Made by a program: the position numbers and the translations under genes
Notes under the pieces: model-generated
What the model was told of the DNA's origin: nothing
What the model saw: only the letters and a program-made list of their open reading frames with translations
The model's database searches: none
In this document: piece after piece, positions 14,183 to 21,842 of the stretch
Layout: the number at the start of each line of letters is the position of its first letter
Position numbering within the stretch: position 1 is the first letter of the stretch
Assembly (NCBI GenBank): GCA_002428605.1
Contig: DIXH01000022.1
Span: forward strand, 7,665-42,608
Direction of reading: 5' to 3'
Origin: Clostridiaceae bacterium UBA6085
Lineage (GTDB): Bacteria; Bacillota; Clostridia; Clostridiales; Clostridiaceae
Length of the DNA: 34,944 nucleotides

Positions 14183-15565
14183 CTATGCTGTTATTTCTTC
14201 CTTGTCACTGCTGTTGTAAATATCAAGGTCCAGCTCGCCAAGTCGCCTTGCTGTGACAACACCTGCAACCATCGAGTCTGAAACGTTGAGTGAAGTCCTG
14301 GCCATGTCTATGAGCGGCTCAATTGCAATCAGGAGTCCCACCAGGCCAACAGGCAGTCCCATTGAGGAGAGGACTGTGAGGGCTGCGAATGTGGCTCCGC
14401 CGCCGACTCCGGCTATGCCAAAGGAACTGATGGCAGTGATCACTATGAGCTTCACTATAAAGGCAGCGTCAATTGGAATACCGGTACCTACCGCTATCAT
14501 TACTGCCAGCATGGCCGGGTAGATCCCTGCGCAACCGTTCTGCCCGATGCTGGTGCCAAGTGAGGCTGACAGGTTTGCTATTCCCTGGGATACACCAAGC
14601 TTTCCGACCTGCGTTTCCACGTTGAGTGGAAGCGTGCCTGAGCTTGACCTTGATGAGAAGGCGAAGGACAGGGGACCTGATGACTTCCTGAGGAACGTGA
14701 GGGGATTTAAACCGCTTGTGGCGATTATCGCAAGGTGAACCAGGAACATGACAGCAATGGCTGCATATGAGGCTGCAACGAACTGGAGAAGCCTTGCTAT
14801 CTCAGTGAGGTTGGAGGTTGCGACGAACTTTGTGATGAGGGCGAATATTCCATAGGGCGCAAGCCTGAGGACCATTGTCACCATCTTCATCACTATGTCA
14901 TTCAGCATCGAAAGGAACGCTGTGAAGCTCTCAGCGGTCTCAGGCTTCTTCCTCCTGAGGGATATGGTGGCGAGTCCGAGGAATGCCGAGAAGAATACTA
15001 CAGAAAGGGTAGCTGAGCTTCCCTGACCTGTCATGGCGTAGAAGATGTTCCTCGGTATGATCTCAGTTATCTGGTCGGCTATGGGCCTTGCCTGGAAATC
15101 AGCGAGTGCCTTTATTAGGGCTTCGCTCCTTGCTGCTTCAGCCTGTCCTGATATCAGTGTGCTTGAGTCGAGGCCGAAGATCAGGGCCGCTGCTATGCCT
15201 ATGGCCGCTGAAATCGCGGTGGTTATCAGCAGAACTGCAATGACTGAACCTGCGCTCTTCTTGAGGCTGTTTGTGTCCTGCTTCACGATGGCCGTTGTTA
15301 TCGCGACGAAGACAAGGGGGATCACGATCATTCCAAGAAGCCTTACGTAGCCATTTCCTGCTATTCCAAGAACGGTCATTGTCTCCTTTACGACCTCTGA
15401 GCCGCTTCCGAAGATGTACTGAAGTGCTGCTCCTGAGACCAGACCTGCACCAAGTGCTGTCATGGTCCGTGCTGTGAACGAAAAGTGCCTTTTCTGCATT
15501 GTGTAAAGTCCGTAGAGTATTGCTGACAGTACAAGGATATTTACGATAATATATGTTGTGTTCAT
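14183..15565 (-). CDS. tcyP: L-cystine symporter, TcyP type
   Basis: A 460-aa dicarboxylate/amino acid:cation symporter (DAACS) family protein in the inner membrane. It follows B. subtilis TcyP closely from end to end: GNGYVRLLGMIVIPLVFVAI, FSSRSSSGTLPLNVETQ (the Ser-rich hairpin), SLGTSIGQNGCAGIYPAMLA and AGVGGGATFAALTVLSSMGLP, ending LGELDLDIYN. TcyP takes up cystine with a cation. The ATG follows a strong GGAGGAAG. It is monocistronic, with its own terminator. The leader carries a T-box whose specifier is a Cys codon, which independently supports the substrate call. Confidence 0.95.
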   Translation of the reverse strand: MNTTYIIVNILVLSAILYGLYTMQKRHFSFTARTMTALGAGLVSGAALQYIFGSGSEVVKETMTVLGIAGNGYVRLLGMIVIPLVFVAITTAIVKQDTNSLKKSAGSVIAVLLITTAISAAIGIAAALIFGLDSSTLISGQAEAARSEALIKALADFQARPIADQITEIIPRNIFYAMTGQGSSATLSVVFFSAFLGLATISLRRKKPETAESFTAFLSMLNDIVMKMVTMVLRLAPYGIFALITKFVATSNLTEIARLLQFVAASYAAIAVMFLVHLAIIATSGLNPLTFLRKSSGPLSFAFSSRSSSGTLPLNVETQVGKLGVSQGIANLSASLGTSIGQNGCAGIYPAMLAVMIAVGTGIPIDAAFIVKLIVITAISSFGIAGVGGGATFAALTVLSSMGLPVGLVGLLIAIEPLIDMARTSLNVSDSMVAGVVTARRLGELDLDIYNSSDKEEITA

Positions 15566-15636
15566 TTCTTCCTCCTTAATTTGAAATCCCAGGCAGTTTC
15601 ACCAGGCTAAAGAGTCTTTTGGTTTCCGGCCGAAAA

Positions 15637-15929
15637 ACAAAAAGACTCCCGCCTCATACAGAGGCGAAAGTCAAGCTTCCACGGTTCCACTCTGTTTAAG
15701 GAAAATCACAAGGATCTTCCCAAACTCATTATCGGTACAAACATACCTCAATGCTGTAACGGGCATACCCGCTGGAGTCTACTAGTCTTCGATCCAGTAC
15801 TCAGAGATGCATTTCATTCCTGCTACGTATGGGATCCCTCTCAGCCATGGGGTTCCTTCTCTGTAGACATCGCCTGGAACTACTCTTCTCGTCAATGTAA
15901 TCCGATTATTCTGCTCGGGATTAAATACA
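15637..15929 (-). promoter_or_regulatory. T-box riboswitch, tRNA-Cys specific, before tcyP
   Basis: On the minus strand the leader has the conserved T-box AGAGTGGAACCGTGG (15693-15679) and then a terminator (GCCTC/GAGGC core inside GACT/AGTC, 15672-15639) with a T run. The TGGA of the T-box pairs with a tRNA acceptor end whose discriminator is U, as in tRNA-Cys. The Stem I region contains GAAATGCATCTCTG, where TGC (15811-15809) fits the specifier position and is a Cys codon. When uncharged tRNA-Cys binds, the antiterminator forms and tcyP is transcribed. The assignment is based on motifs; the fold was not computed. Confidence 0.88.
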
Positions 15930-15935
15930 ATTGTT

Positions 15936-15964
15936 ACTATAAGGCAGAAATGGAATGTTGTCAA
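15936..15964 (-). promoter_or_regulatory. Promoter of the tcyP T-box leader
   Basis: Minus strand TTGACA, 17 nt, TATAGT. A near-consensus sigma-A promoter that places the start near 15929. Confidence 0.8.
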
Positions 15965-16051
15965 CACCATTATGAAAAATGAAGAATTTCAGTTACCACA
16001 ATTATGCCACAGTCTTCACTGAGATTTAGGGGTATTATTGAATCAGAGAGA

Positions 16052-16060
16052 TGGTATAGT
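16052..16060 (+). promoter_or_regulatory. Extended -10 before the Spy-like gene
   Basis: TGGTATAGT, 48 nt before the start at 16109. Confidence 0.45.
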
Positions 16061-16108
16061 TTCTACAAGGGAAGCAGATAGCTTCAAAAATGAAAGGGAG
16101 AGATGATG

Positions 16109-16762
16109 ATGAACAAGAAAGTAATAGCGGCTGCATTAGCAGTTGTGATGGGAATCGGAGCAATGGCATTCTTAGGATCAAAGGCACTTGCTGCTGAAAC
16201 TGAGACGGAGGTTCCACAGCAGAACCAGTTCCTTGGAAGTGGTTGGAAAAGCGGACGCGGCGGAATGATGTCAGGCGGGCGCGGCATGATGGGCGGACAG
16301 GCTGGAAACTACCAGGACCTGACCGATGCGCAGGTAGCTGAGCTTCAGGAAATCAGGGAAGAGATGATCGACCTGAGGGACGAGTTCTATGATGAGACAC
16401 AGGAAGTCAGAGACGCTCTGGTAGGAGCACTTGAAGAAGCGGACAAGTCTAAGATACTTGCAGCATATCCTGCATACAAGACACAGAAGGAAGCTAACAT
16501 TGAAAAGCTTGAAGCCCTCAGGGACAAGATGCATGAAGTTCTTGGAGTCACTGATGTGACACCAAGAGGACTTGAGTTCCTGGCAGAGGCAGATGCTCTT
16601 ATAGCTGAACTAGACAAGCCTGAAACTGACACAGAAGCAGAGATAAAGAGCATAGCTGACGAGATCCTCGGACTATTCGGCAGAGGCGGCGGAAGAGGCG
16701 GCAGGGGCGGCTTCAGAGGAGCCGGCTGCGGATACTACAACGCACCAGACGGCGACCTATAG
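16109..16762 (+). CDS. Secreted Spy/CpxP-like protein, Gly/Arg-rich
   Basis: A 217-aa exported protein. Signal peptide residues 1 to about 29 (KKVIAAALAVVMGIGAMAFL, cleavage near ALA-AE). Then a Gly/Met-rich stretch (GRGGMMSGGRGMMGG), a helical core with LTDAQVAELQEIREEMIDLRDEF that recalls the LTxxQ segment of Spy/CpxP periplasmic chaperones, and a Gly/Arg-rich tail with one Cys. Of three ATGs in a row (16103, 16106, 16109) the third has the best spacing to GGGAG. It lies just before an OmpR-family two-component system, as such proteins often do, so it may be its target or feedback partner. It has its own terminator. A role in metal or envelope stress is inferred only. Confidence 0.75.
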   Translation: MNKKVIAAALAVVMGIGAMAFLGSKALAAETETEVPQQNQFLGSGWKSGRGGMMSGGRGMMGGQAGNYQDLTDAQVAELQEIREEMIDLRDEFYDETQEVRDALVGALEEADKSKILAAYPAYKTQKEANIEKLEALRDKMHEVLGVTDVTPRGLEFLAEADALIAELDKPETDTEAEIKSIADEILGLFGRGGGRGGRGGFRGAGCGYYNAPDGDL

Positions 16763-16778
16763 AACCAAATAGCATGAC

Positions 16779-16806
16779 AAATACCTCTGGTCTCCAGAGG
16801 TATTTT
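16779..16806 (+). terminator. Terminator after the Spy-like gene
   Basis: Arms AAATACCTCTGG and CCAGAGGTATTT with a 3-nt loop, then T. Confidence 0.88.
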
Positions 16807-16894
16807 CAATATCCGGGTTATTTCCGACATCCCGGATGAAATGTTGGAAAGAATGGTTTAGAATCAAGTAAAGACAGTATTTTTGGAGGTTGAG

Positions 16895-17581
16895 ATGGGA
16901 AGACTCATATATGCCGCAGATGACGAAGAGAACATAAGGAAGCTCATACAGTCCTTTCTTGAGAAGGAGGGCTATGAGGTTGTCACCTTCGGTGACGGGG
17001 AAGCCCTGCTTTCAGCCTTCAGGGAGAAGCCTTCGGACCTTGTGGTGCTTGACATCATGATGCCCGGAAGGGACGGCTTTGCAATTACGCAGGAGCTGAG
17101 GAGCATCAGCAGGGTGCCTATTATAATACTGACTGCCAAGACCTCGGATGCCGATTTCATAGCGGGAATAACACTTGGCAGCGATGACTACATGACCAAG
17201 CCCTTCAGTCCGATGGCGCTGGTAATGAAGATAAGGGCAATGTTTAGAAGGGTGGAGCTTGACAGGGAAGACCAGGGAGTTGAGCAGTCTGTGTTCCTCG
17301 ACATCGTAATTGAGAACCAGAAGAAGGAGGTAAAGGTCAAGGGCAGGACCGTTGACCTTGCACCAAACGAATACAGCCTTCTGAAGTACCTTGTAGACAA
17401 CCAGCACAGGGCGGTTTCGAGGGATGAGCTGCTTGACAAGGTGTGGGGCTATGCTACCGCAGTCGAGACAAGGGTTACTGACGACACCATGAAGAGGCTC
17501 AGAAAGAAGATTTCGGACAGTGATGCCCAGATCGAGACTGTCTGGGGCTTCGGCTTCAGGCTCAGAAAGAGGGATGCATGA
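16895..17581 (+). CDS. OmpR-family response regulator
   Basis: A 228-aa response regulator. The receiver domain (residues 1-120) has the acidic pair AADDEE, phospho-acceptor Asp53 in VVLDIMMPG, the Thr of ILTAKTSD and the Lys of MTKPF. The C-terminal winged helix (about 130-226) has LAPNEYSLLKYLVDNQHRAVSRDELLDKVWG and VWGFGFRLRK. The ATG at 16895 follows GGAGGT by 4 nt; the in-frame TTG at 16883 overlaps that site. It overlaps the kinase gene by 4 nt (ATGA), a typical coupled pair. The signal is unknown; the upstream Spy-like gene suggests envelope stress. Confidence 0.95.
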   Translation: MGRLIYAADDEENIRKLIQSFLEKEGYEVVTFGDGEALLSAFREKPSDLVVLDIMMPGRDGFAITQELRSISRVPIIILTAKTSDADFIAGITLGSDDYMTKPFSPMALVMKIRAMFRRVELDREDQGVEQSVFLDIVIENQKKEVKVKGRTVDLAPNEYSLLKYLVDNQHRAVSRDELLDKVWGYATAVETRVTDDTMKRLRKKISDSDAQIETVWGFGFRLRKRDA

Positions 17582-18945
17582 TGGCTAAGAGAGGCATCAG
17601 GACTAAGATACTCGTATATTTTTCAGCAGCCATGGCGCTTGTGCTGATCATGGTCGCGGTCGCCTTCGGGTTGGCTGGCAGGCAGTATTCGATCAATGAA
17701 GCAAAAAGGCAGCTTGAGGATGCATATGAGACAGTTATCTCGAGAAACGGGATGGGAATGGGTCGTGGCATGAGGTCCATGGAATATTCCATGATGATAA
17801 GGCAGGGCAACGTATTGTCGGATGTGGATGCCATAATAGTTGACAAGGACCTTGAAATAGTCCAGGAAAACACCCTTACTGACAGGTCAGCAAGGCTTGT
17901 GGCTGAGGCGGCTAAGGACAACAAGGTTTCACTCGATGTGAGCTCTGCTACCAGGGTCGATACTTCAGACGGAGCATATTTCGTGAAGTCAGCAAAGCTT
18001 ACAGATGCCGGCGACGAATATCTGCTCATGTACATCAGCATCGCGAAGTTCCAGGGCATTACCGACCGCTTCCAGGGGATACTGAGGCTTGTGATCCTTT
18101 TTGCACTGGCGATAACGGTCGTGTTCGTACTGTTCCTCTCAAATGGTATCGTGGAGCCCATATACAAGCTTCAGGGACTCTCAAGGAGAATAGGGAACGG
18201 TGATTTTACCCATGAGGACTTCAATTTCACAGAGAAGGAGCTTGCTGACCTGAACATGAGCCTAAATGAGGCTTCAGCCAAGCTCTCAGATTACAACGAA
18301 GCCCAGAAGACATTCTTCCAGAACGTCTCCCATGAGCTCAAGACTCCGCTGACATCCATCGAGGGTTATGCTGAAGGTATAAAGTACGGGGTGTTCACGC
18401 CAGAGGAAGCAAGCGATGTCATCGTGGCTGAGAGCGAGAAGCTTAACAGGCTTGTGGAGGATATACTTTTCCTATCCAAGATGGAGTCAAGGGGTGAAGG
18501 GCATCAGGAAAAGACCAGGAGCCTGCTTGAAGACCTGATAATGGAATCAATCGAAAGGACTTCCACATTCTTCAGGAAAAGCGGCAGGGAGCTTACGATA
18601 ACACAGATGGAAAAGGGAATGAAGGCTGATGTGGTTGCCGAGGAAATACTGAGGGCGCTTGACAACATCCTTAACAATGCCGCAAAGTACTCGAAGTCAA
18701 GGGTCCAGGTATCACTTGTCAGGGAAGGCGACTTCGGGGCAATCAGGATCATTGATGATGGCGACGGGATCTCTGAAAAGGACCTTCCTCATATCTTTGA
18801 AAGGTTCTACAAGGGGAGGGCAGGAAGCCATGGCATAGGACTGTCAATTGCATCCACGGCGGTTGAGAAGCACGGAGGAAGCATAACAGCATCAAATACA
18901 GGCAATGGAGCAGTTTTCACAGTCAGGCTGCCCCTGGGAAATTAA
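17578..18945 (+). CDS. Sensor histidine kinase
   Basis: A 455-aa membrane kinase. Helices at about residues 10-33 and 167-187 flank an extracytoplasmic sensor region of about 130 residues containing an unusual Met/Gly/Arg-rich bit (GMGMGRGMRSMEYSMMIR), echoing the Met/Gly-rich part of the upstream secreted protein. After a HAMP linker comes the HisKA motif FFQNVSHELKTPLTSIEGYAEG with phospho-His252, then the ATP-binding boxes NNAAKYSKS, DDGDGISEKDLPHIFERFYKG and SHGIGLSIASTAVEKHGGS. All catalytic parts look intact. The gene is coupled to the regulator by a 4-nt overlap and followed by a terminator. A Met-rich sensor would fit copper/silver or a similar ligand, but that is speculation. Confidence 0.93.
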   Translation: MMAKRGIRTKILVYFSAAMALVLIMVAVAFGLAGRQYSINEAKRQLEDAYETVISRNGMGMGRGMRSMEYSMMIRQGNVLSDVDAIIVDKDLEIVQENTLTDRSARLVAEAAKDNKVSLDVSSATRVDTSDGAYFVKSAKLTDAGDEYLLMYISIAKFQGITDRFQGILRLVILFALAITVVFVLFLSNGIVEPIYKLQGLSRRIGNGDFTHEDFNFTEKELADLNMSLNEASAKLSDYNEAQKTFFQNVSHELKTPLTSIEGYAEGIKYGVFTPEEASDVIVAESEKLNRLVEDILFLSKMESRGEGHQEKTRSLLEDLIMESIERTSTFFRKSGRELTITQMEKGMKADVVAEEILRALDNILNNAAKYSKSRVQVSLVREGDFGAIRIIDDGDGISEKDLPHIFERFYKGRAGSHGIGLSIASTAVEKHGGSITASNTGNGAVFTVRLPLGN

Positions 18946-18978
18946 TTAAGAGCAAGAAGTTTAAGATCAAAACCGAGG

Positions 18979-19004
18979 GGAACAGTAGAACCTGTTCCTT
19001 TTTT
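18979..19004 (+). terminator. Terminator of the two-component operon
   Basis: GGAACAG / CTGTTCC with a 6-nt loop, followed by a run of T. Confidence 0.88.
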
Positions 19005-19103
19005 CACATACAAGAGATTGGCTTTTGGCAACAAGTGCTTCATAAGACGGATCAATTTGGACTAAAGGCTGAATTTATTAAAAAACATAATAGCCAAAAG
19101 CAG

Positions 19104-19140
19104 AAATCCCTCCCCTGCAAATTGCCGGGGAGGGATTTTA
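19104..19140. terminator. Strong orphan hairpin
   Basis: AAATCCCTCCCC (19104-19115) and GGGGAGGGATTT (19127-19138), a perfect 12-bp stem. It lies 100 nt past the kinase terminator with no gene between. It could be a second terminator, stop a small RNA, or stop leftward transcription from the rluF side across the DnaA-box region. Confidence 0.7.
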
Positions 19141-19212
19141 GGATGCTTTTTAATGAATGCTTTTTTTGAAATCATAAACCTGGACTTTTCGAAGAGGAGC
19201 TGGACTGAGCAT

Positions 19213-19399
19213 TGTGGACAAGCCTTTGGTTATCCCCATAACCTACCCACAACTGCAACAGGTTATCCACAGGTTCTGCACCGGTTAATGTGGATAGCTG
19301 TGGATAAATCATGGTAAGAGCAGCATGTAGCTTTGGGACAGTTTGGTCATCAAACTGCTTTCCAGAGGATAGAAACAGCATCTCCACAAGTTATCCACA
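19213..19399. promoter_or_regulatory. Cluster of DnaA boxes
   Basis: Three perfect TTATCCACA boxes (19263-19271 plus, 19299-19307 minus, 19391-19399 plus) and three with one mismatch (TTGTCCACA at 19213-19221 minus, TTATCCCCA at 19230-19238 plus, CTATCCACA at 19289-19297 minus) lie within 190 nt of a gene-free gap (18946-19453). Such a density is not expected by chance. DnaA binds these at oriC, at titration or reactivation sites, and in some promoters. No dnaA, dnaN or other origin gene is near, so a DnaA titration/regulatory cluster is more likely than the origin. Confidence 0.85.
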
Positions 19400-19453
19400 G
19401 GCAAATGTGCACAATGTTGAAAACTGAACGGATGTACTATTGGGCTTGAATTC

Positions 19454-20176
19454 CTATGGGGTATAGGTCTTTTCCGAATCCTTGAGAAGCTCATCAAGTC
19501 CCTTGAGCTCCAGTGGTGAAAGGTTCCTCCACTTGCCGGTCTCAAGTGAACCCAGGGTTAAGTTCATGATCCTTATCCTTTTAAGGGATACGACCCTGTA
19601 GCCCAGGTATTCCGTCATCCTTCTGATCTGCCTGTTGAGACCCTGGGTCAGTATTATCCTGAAGGTATCCTTGCTCATCCTTTCGACATGGCATTCCCTT
19701 GTGACCGTATCGAGGATCGGTACCCCTTTTGACATCTTTCGCAGGAAAGCATCGTCAAAGGGTCTTTCGACCTTTACGATATACTCCTTCTCATGGTTGT
19801 TCCTGGCCCTCAGGATCTTGTTCACTATGTCCCCGTCATTGGTCATGAGGATCAGGCCCTCTGAATCCTTGTCAAGCCTTCCTACAGGGAATATCCTTTC
19901 CTTGTGCTTCACGAAGTCCACGATATTGTCCCTTGTCCTTCTGTCTGTAGTGCATTCTATGCCTCTTGGCTTGTTGAGGGCTATGTAGACCATGGGGGGC
20001 TTCCTCGATACTGTCTTCCCATCCACTGTGATCTCATCCTCTGAAGACACCTTCATGCCCATGAGTGCGGGACTTCCGTTGACCCTTACCCTTCCTGCAT
20101 CTATGAGTGAATCAGCCTCCCTGCGGGAACAGAAGCCTGTATCTGATATTGCCTTGTTTAGCCTTTTAAGTTCCAT
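19454..20176 (-). CDS. rluF: 23S rRNA pseudouridine synthase, RluF/RluB type
   Basis: A 240-aa pseudouridine synthase of the RsuA/RluB/E/F family. An N-terminal S4 RNA-binding domain (ELKRLNKAISDTGFCSRREADSLIDAGRVRVNG, residues 2-60) is followed by the catalytic domain with GRLDKDSEGLILMTNDG (catalytic Asp) and GLNRQIRRMTEYLGYRV. The LKRIRIMN ending favours RluF (U2604) over RluB or RsuA. The ATG at 20176 is chosen over an upstream in-frame start at 20206 because GGTGATCGA precedes it and the S4 domain begins there. No terminator is seen before the DnaA-box region, into which it reads. Confidence 0.88.
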   Translation of the reverse strand: MELKRLNKAISDTGFCSRREADSLIDAGRVRVNGSPALMGMKVSSEDEITVDGKTVSRKPPMVYIALNKPRGIECTTDRRTRDNIVDFVKHKERIFPVGRLDKDSEGLILMTNDGDIVNKILRARNNHEKEYIVKVERPFDDAFLRKMSKGVPILDTVTRECHVERMSKDTFRIILTQGLNRQIRRMTEYLGYRVVSLKRIRIMNLTLGSLETGKWRNLSPLELKGLDELLKDSEKTYTP

Positions 20177-20333
20177 TCGATCACCATCTATAAATATTTT
20201 GCACAATTTAATTTATCAAAATTTAATCTTTGTACATTAGACAAATTTCATTACATAGTATACAATCATTTTAGGTGGAATGCACAATTATTTTGGCGCC
20301 ATATGTCGCCTGTTTAAAAATGGAGGGAAAAAG

Positions 20334-20564
20334 ATGGAGAAGAAGGTTGTAATATATACTTCGCAGACGTGTCCATACTGTGATCTTGCAAAGGAGTACT
20401 TCAACGAGCACGGGATAGCATATGAGGAGAAGAGCACTACAAAGCCTGAATTCAGGAAGGAGCTCATAGCACTTGGAGTAAGAAGCGTACCGACGATCTT
20501 TGTTGATGACAAGTACATGGTAGGTTTTGAGGAAGGCGCATTCGAGGAGCTCTACAAAGGCTAA
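20334..20564 (+). CDS. Glutaredoxin-like thiol-disulfide protein
   Basis: A 76-aa single-domain thioredoxin-fold protein with active-site Cys13-Pro-Tyr-Cys16 (YTSQTCPYC), the cis-Pro loop RSVPTIFVDD and the GFEEGAF end. It is of the NrdH/glutaredoxin size class and could use glutathione-independent partners, as expected in Clostridia. The ATG at 20334 follows GGAGGG; the frame is open 18 codons upstream but without a site. Monocistronic, ending at a terminator shared with the next gene. The partner is unknown; no nrd gene is adjacent. Confidence 0.9.
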   Translation: MEKKVVIYTSQTCPYCDLAKEYFNEHGIAYEEKSTTKPEFRKELIALGVRSVPTIFVDDKYMVGFEEGAFEELYKG

Positions 20565-20589
20565 AGCTGTAACTGAAAATGACAAGGAC

Positions 20590-20622
20590 AAGGACTGTCT
20601 TATCGAAAGGCAGTCCTTTATT
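20590..20622. terminator. Bidirectional terminator
   Basis: AAGGACTG (20590-20597) and CAGTCCTT (20611-20618) with flanking T and A tracts, between the glutaredoxin-like gene and the convergent SigI/RsgI-like gene. Confidence 0.8.
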
Positions 20623-21626
20623 TATTTTGTTGATGTCGGCTCAATGCTCATAAGGTTTCCCAGGTTGTTTATCTTGTACTTGAGCTGGTAGCTCATGATC
20701 CGGTCATGGGTCCTTCCAGATGTGAAGAAGTCTGATGGAAGAGCTTCACCTGAGATAAGGATCGTTATCTCGTCGCCTTCCCTGATGTATTCCCTGATGT
20801 ATGCCTGCTCAATTATCTCACCGACAGCCGTATCAATGTCCTTCCTGTCGAAGACAGCATTCTCAAGCATGCTTGTTCCCCTTGAGTTCTCAGCCCTTGA
20901 TGCAAGCATTGTACCAAGCTCGTTGAACTGCAGCTGAACAAGTCCGCCGGCTGATATCCTGACTGTCGTTGCAATGGTCTTTGACATGTTGTACGAAATA
21001 AGGAGGAAGAAAGCAAGGAGCACAGTCAAGATCACAAGAGGGATCCTGAGATGGTTCCTCGTGTTGGCGATCCTGCCTGTGGTTATTTCACCGATTCCGG
21101 AATCTGACCCGGTTATTGCCAGGAACTCACCCTGGCTGGTCAGGATCATTGTCTTGTCCTTATGTTTCTTTAGTGCTATTCCTGTGAATATCCTCTGGTC
21201 CTTCTGGAAGCTGTCTCCCTGGCCCTTTTCAGCGAACTGCAGATACCTTGTCACCAGAGGGTATTTTCCGCTGCAGAAAAGGAGGACATAGGCGGTGAGA
21301 TAATGTTCGTGCTTCTGAAGGAAGAATACAGGCTCTTCAACGACTTTTGAGATCCGCTTGAAGGGCAGCCTGCGTGATGAAAGAAAGTCACTTACAAGCG
21401 TCTCTTCAGTTGACACTATCAACGCTATGTTAAGAAGAAGATTCCTTGTCCTCTCATCAGGTAGTTCTTGAGTGAGCTTCATGAGACTAAGCTTGTGCTG
21501 GATGAATTCCCTTTTCATGAGGGATATCTGACGCTCCCTGCTCTCTATCTCACTCTTGTGATAGATCTCCATGGCAGGTCGCTTAAGGAATATATATTTG
21601 TCTTTTTCAAGTATCCTGCCTTTCAT
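20622..21626 (-). CDS. SigI C-terminal domain fused to RsgI-like anti-sigma factor
   Basis: A 334-aa one-helix membrane protein. Residues about 20-133 resemble the C-terminal (region 4-like) domain of sigma factor SigI: ERQISLMKREFIQHKLSLMKL, DERTRNLLLNIA, RRLPFKRISKVV and HYLTAYVLLFCSGKYPLVTRYL follow the SigI order. Residues about 148-185 resemble the RsgI N-terminal anti-sigma domain (GIALKKHKDKTMILTSQGEFLAI). A helix at 194-211 and an outer domain follow. RsgI normally has an Asn-Pro autocleavage motif after the helix; here that place reads VRISAGGLVQL, so cleavage seems lost. No sigma-2 region and no separate sigI gene is seen. Start ATG after GAGGTGG. The domain calls are by eye. Confidence 0.7.
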   Translation of the reverse strand: MKGRILEKDKYIFLKRPAMEIYHKSEIESRERQISLMKREFIQHKLSLMKLTQELPDERTRNLLLNIALIVSTEETLVSDFLSSRRLPFKRISKVVEEPVFFLQKHEHYLTAYVLLFCSGKYPLVTRYLQFAEKGQGDSFQKDQRIFTGIALKKHKDKTMILTSQGEFLAITGSDSGIGEITTGRIANTRNHLRIPLVILTVLLAFFLLISYNMSKTIATTVRISAGGLVQLQFNELGTMLASRAENSRGTSMLENAVFDRKDIDTAVGEIIEQAYIREYIREGDEITILISGEALPSDFFTSGRTHDRIMSYQLKYKINNLGNLMSIEPTSTK

Positions 21627-21842
21627 GTTCCACCTCGAGGTCGCCTTCGGTATTGTCTTTTATAGTGAAGTCAAAGTGATGCACTATGGCATGCCCTGCA
21701 GACTTAAGTAGATTTTATCACAATTTAATGCAATATTGGCGCAATGACAGAAACATAATCATATTTTAAGATGAGTACAGCGTCAGGTTCGTGTTGTATA
21801 ATGGAATGGGTCTAGAGAAAGCGAAGGGAGAATCATACTTTC

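Noticed and set aside
18946..19453. Chromosomal origin of replication (oriC)
   Set aside because: The DnaA boxes fit, but there is no dnaA, dnaN, recF, gyrB or rpmH nearby and no obvious AT-rich unwinding element next to the boxes. Kept as a DnaA-box cluster only.
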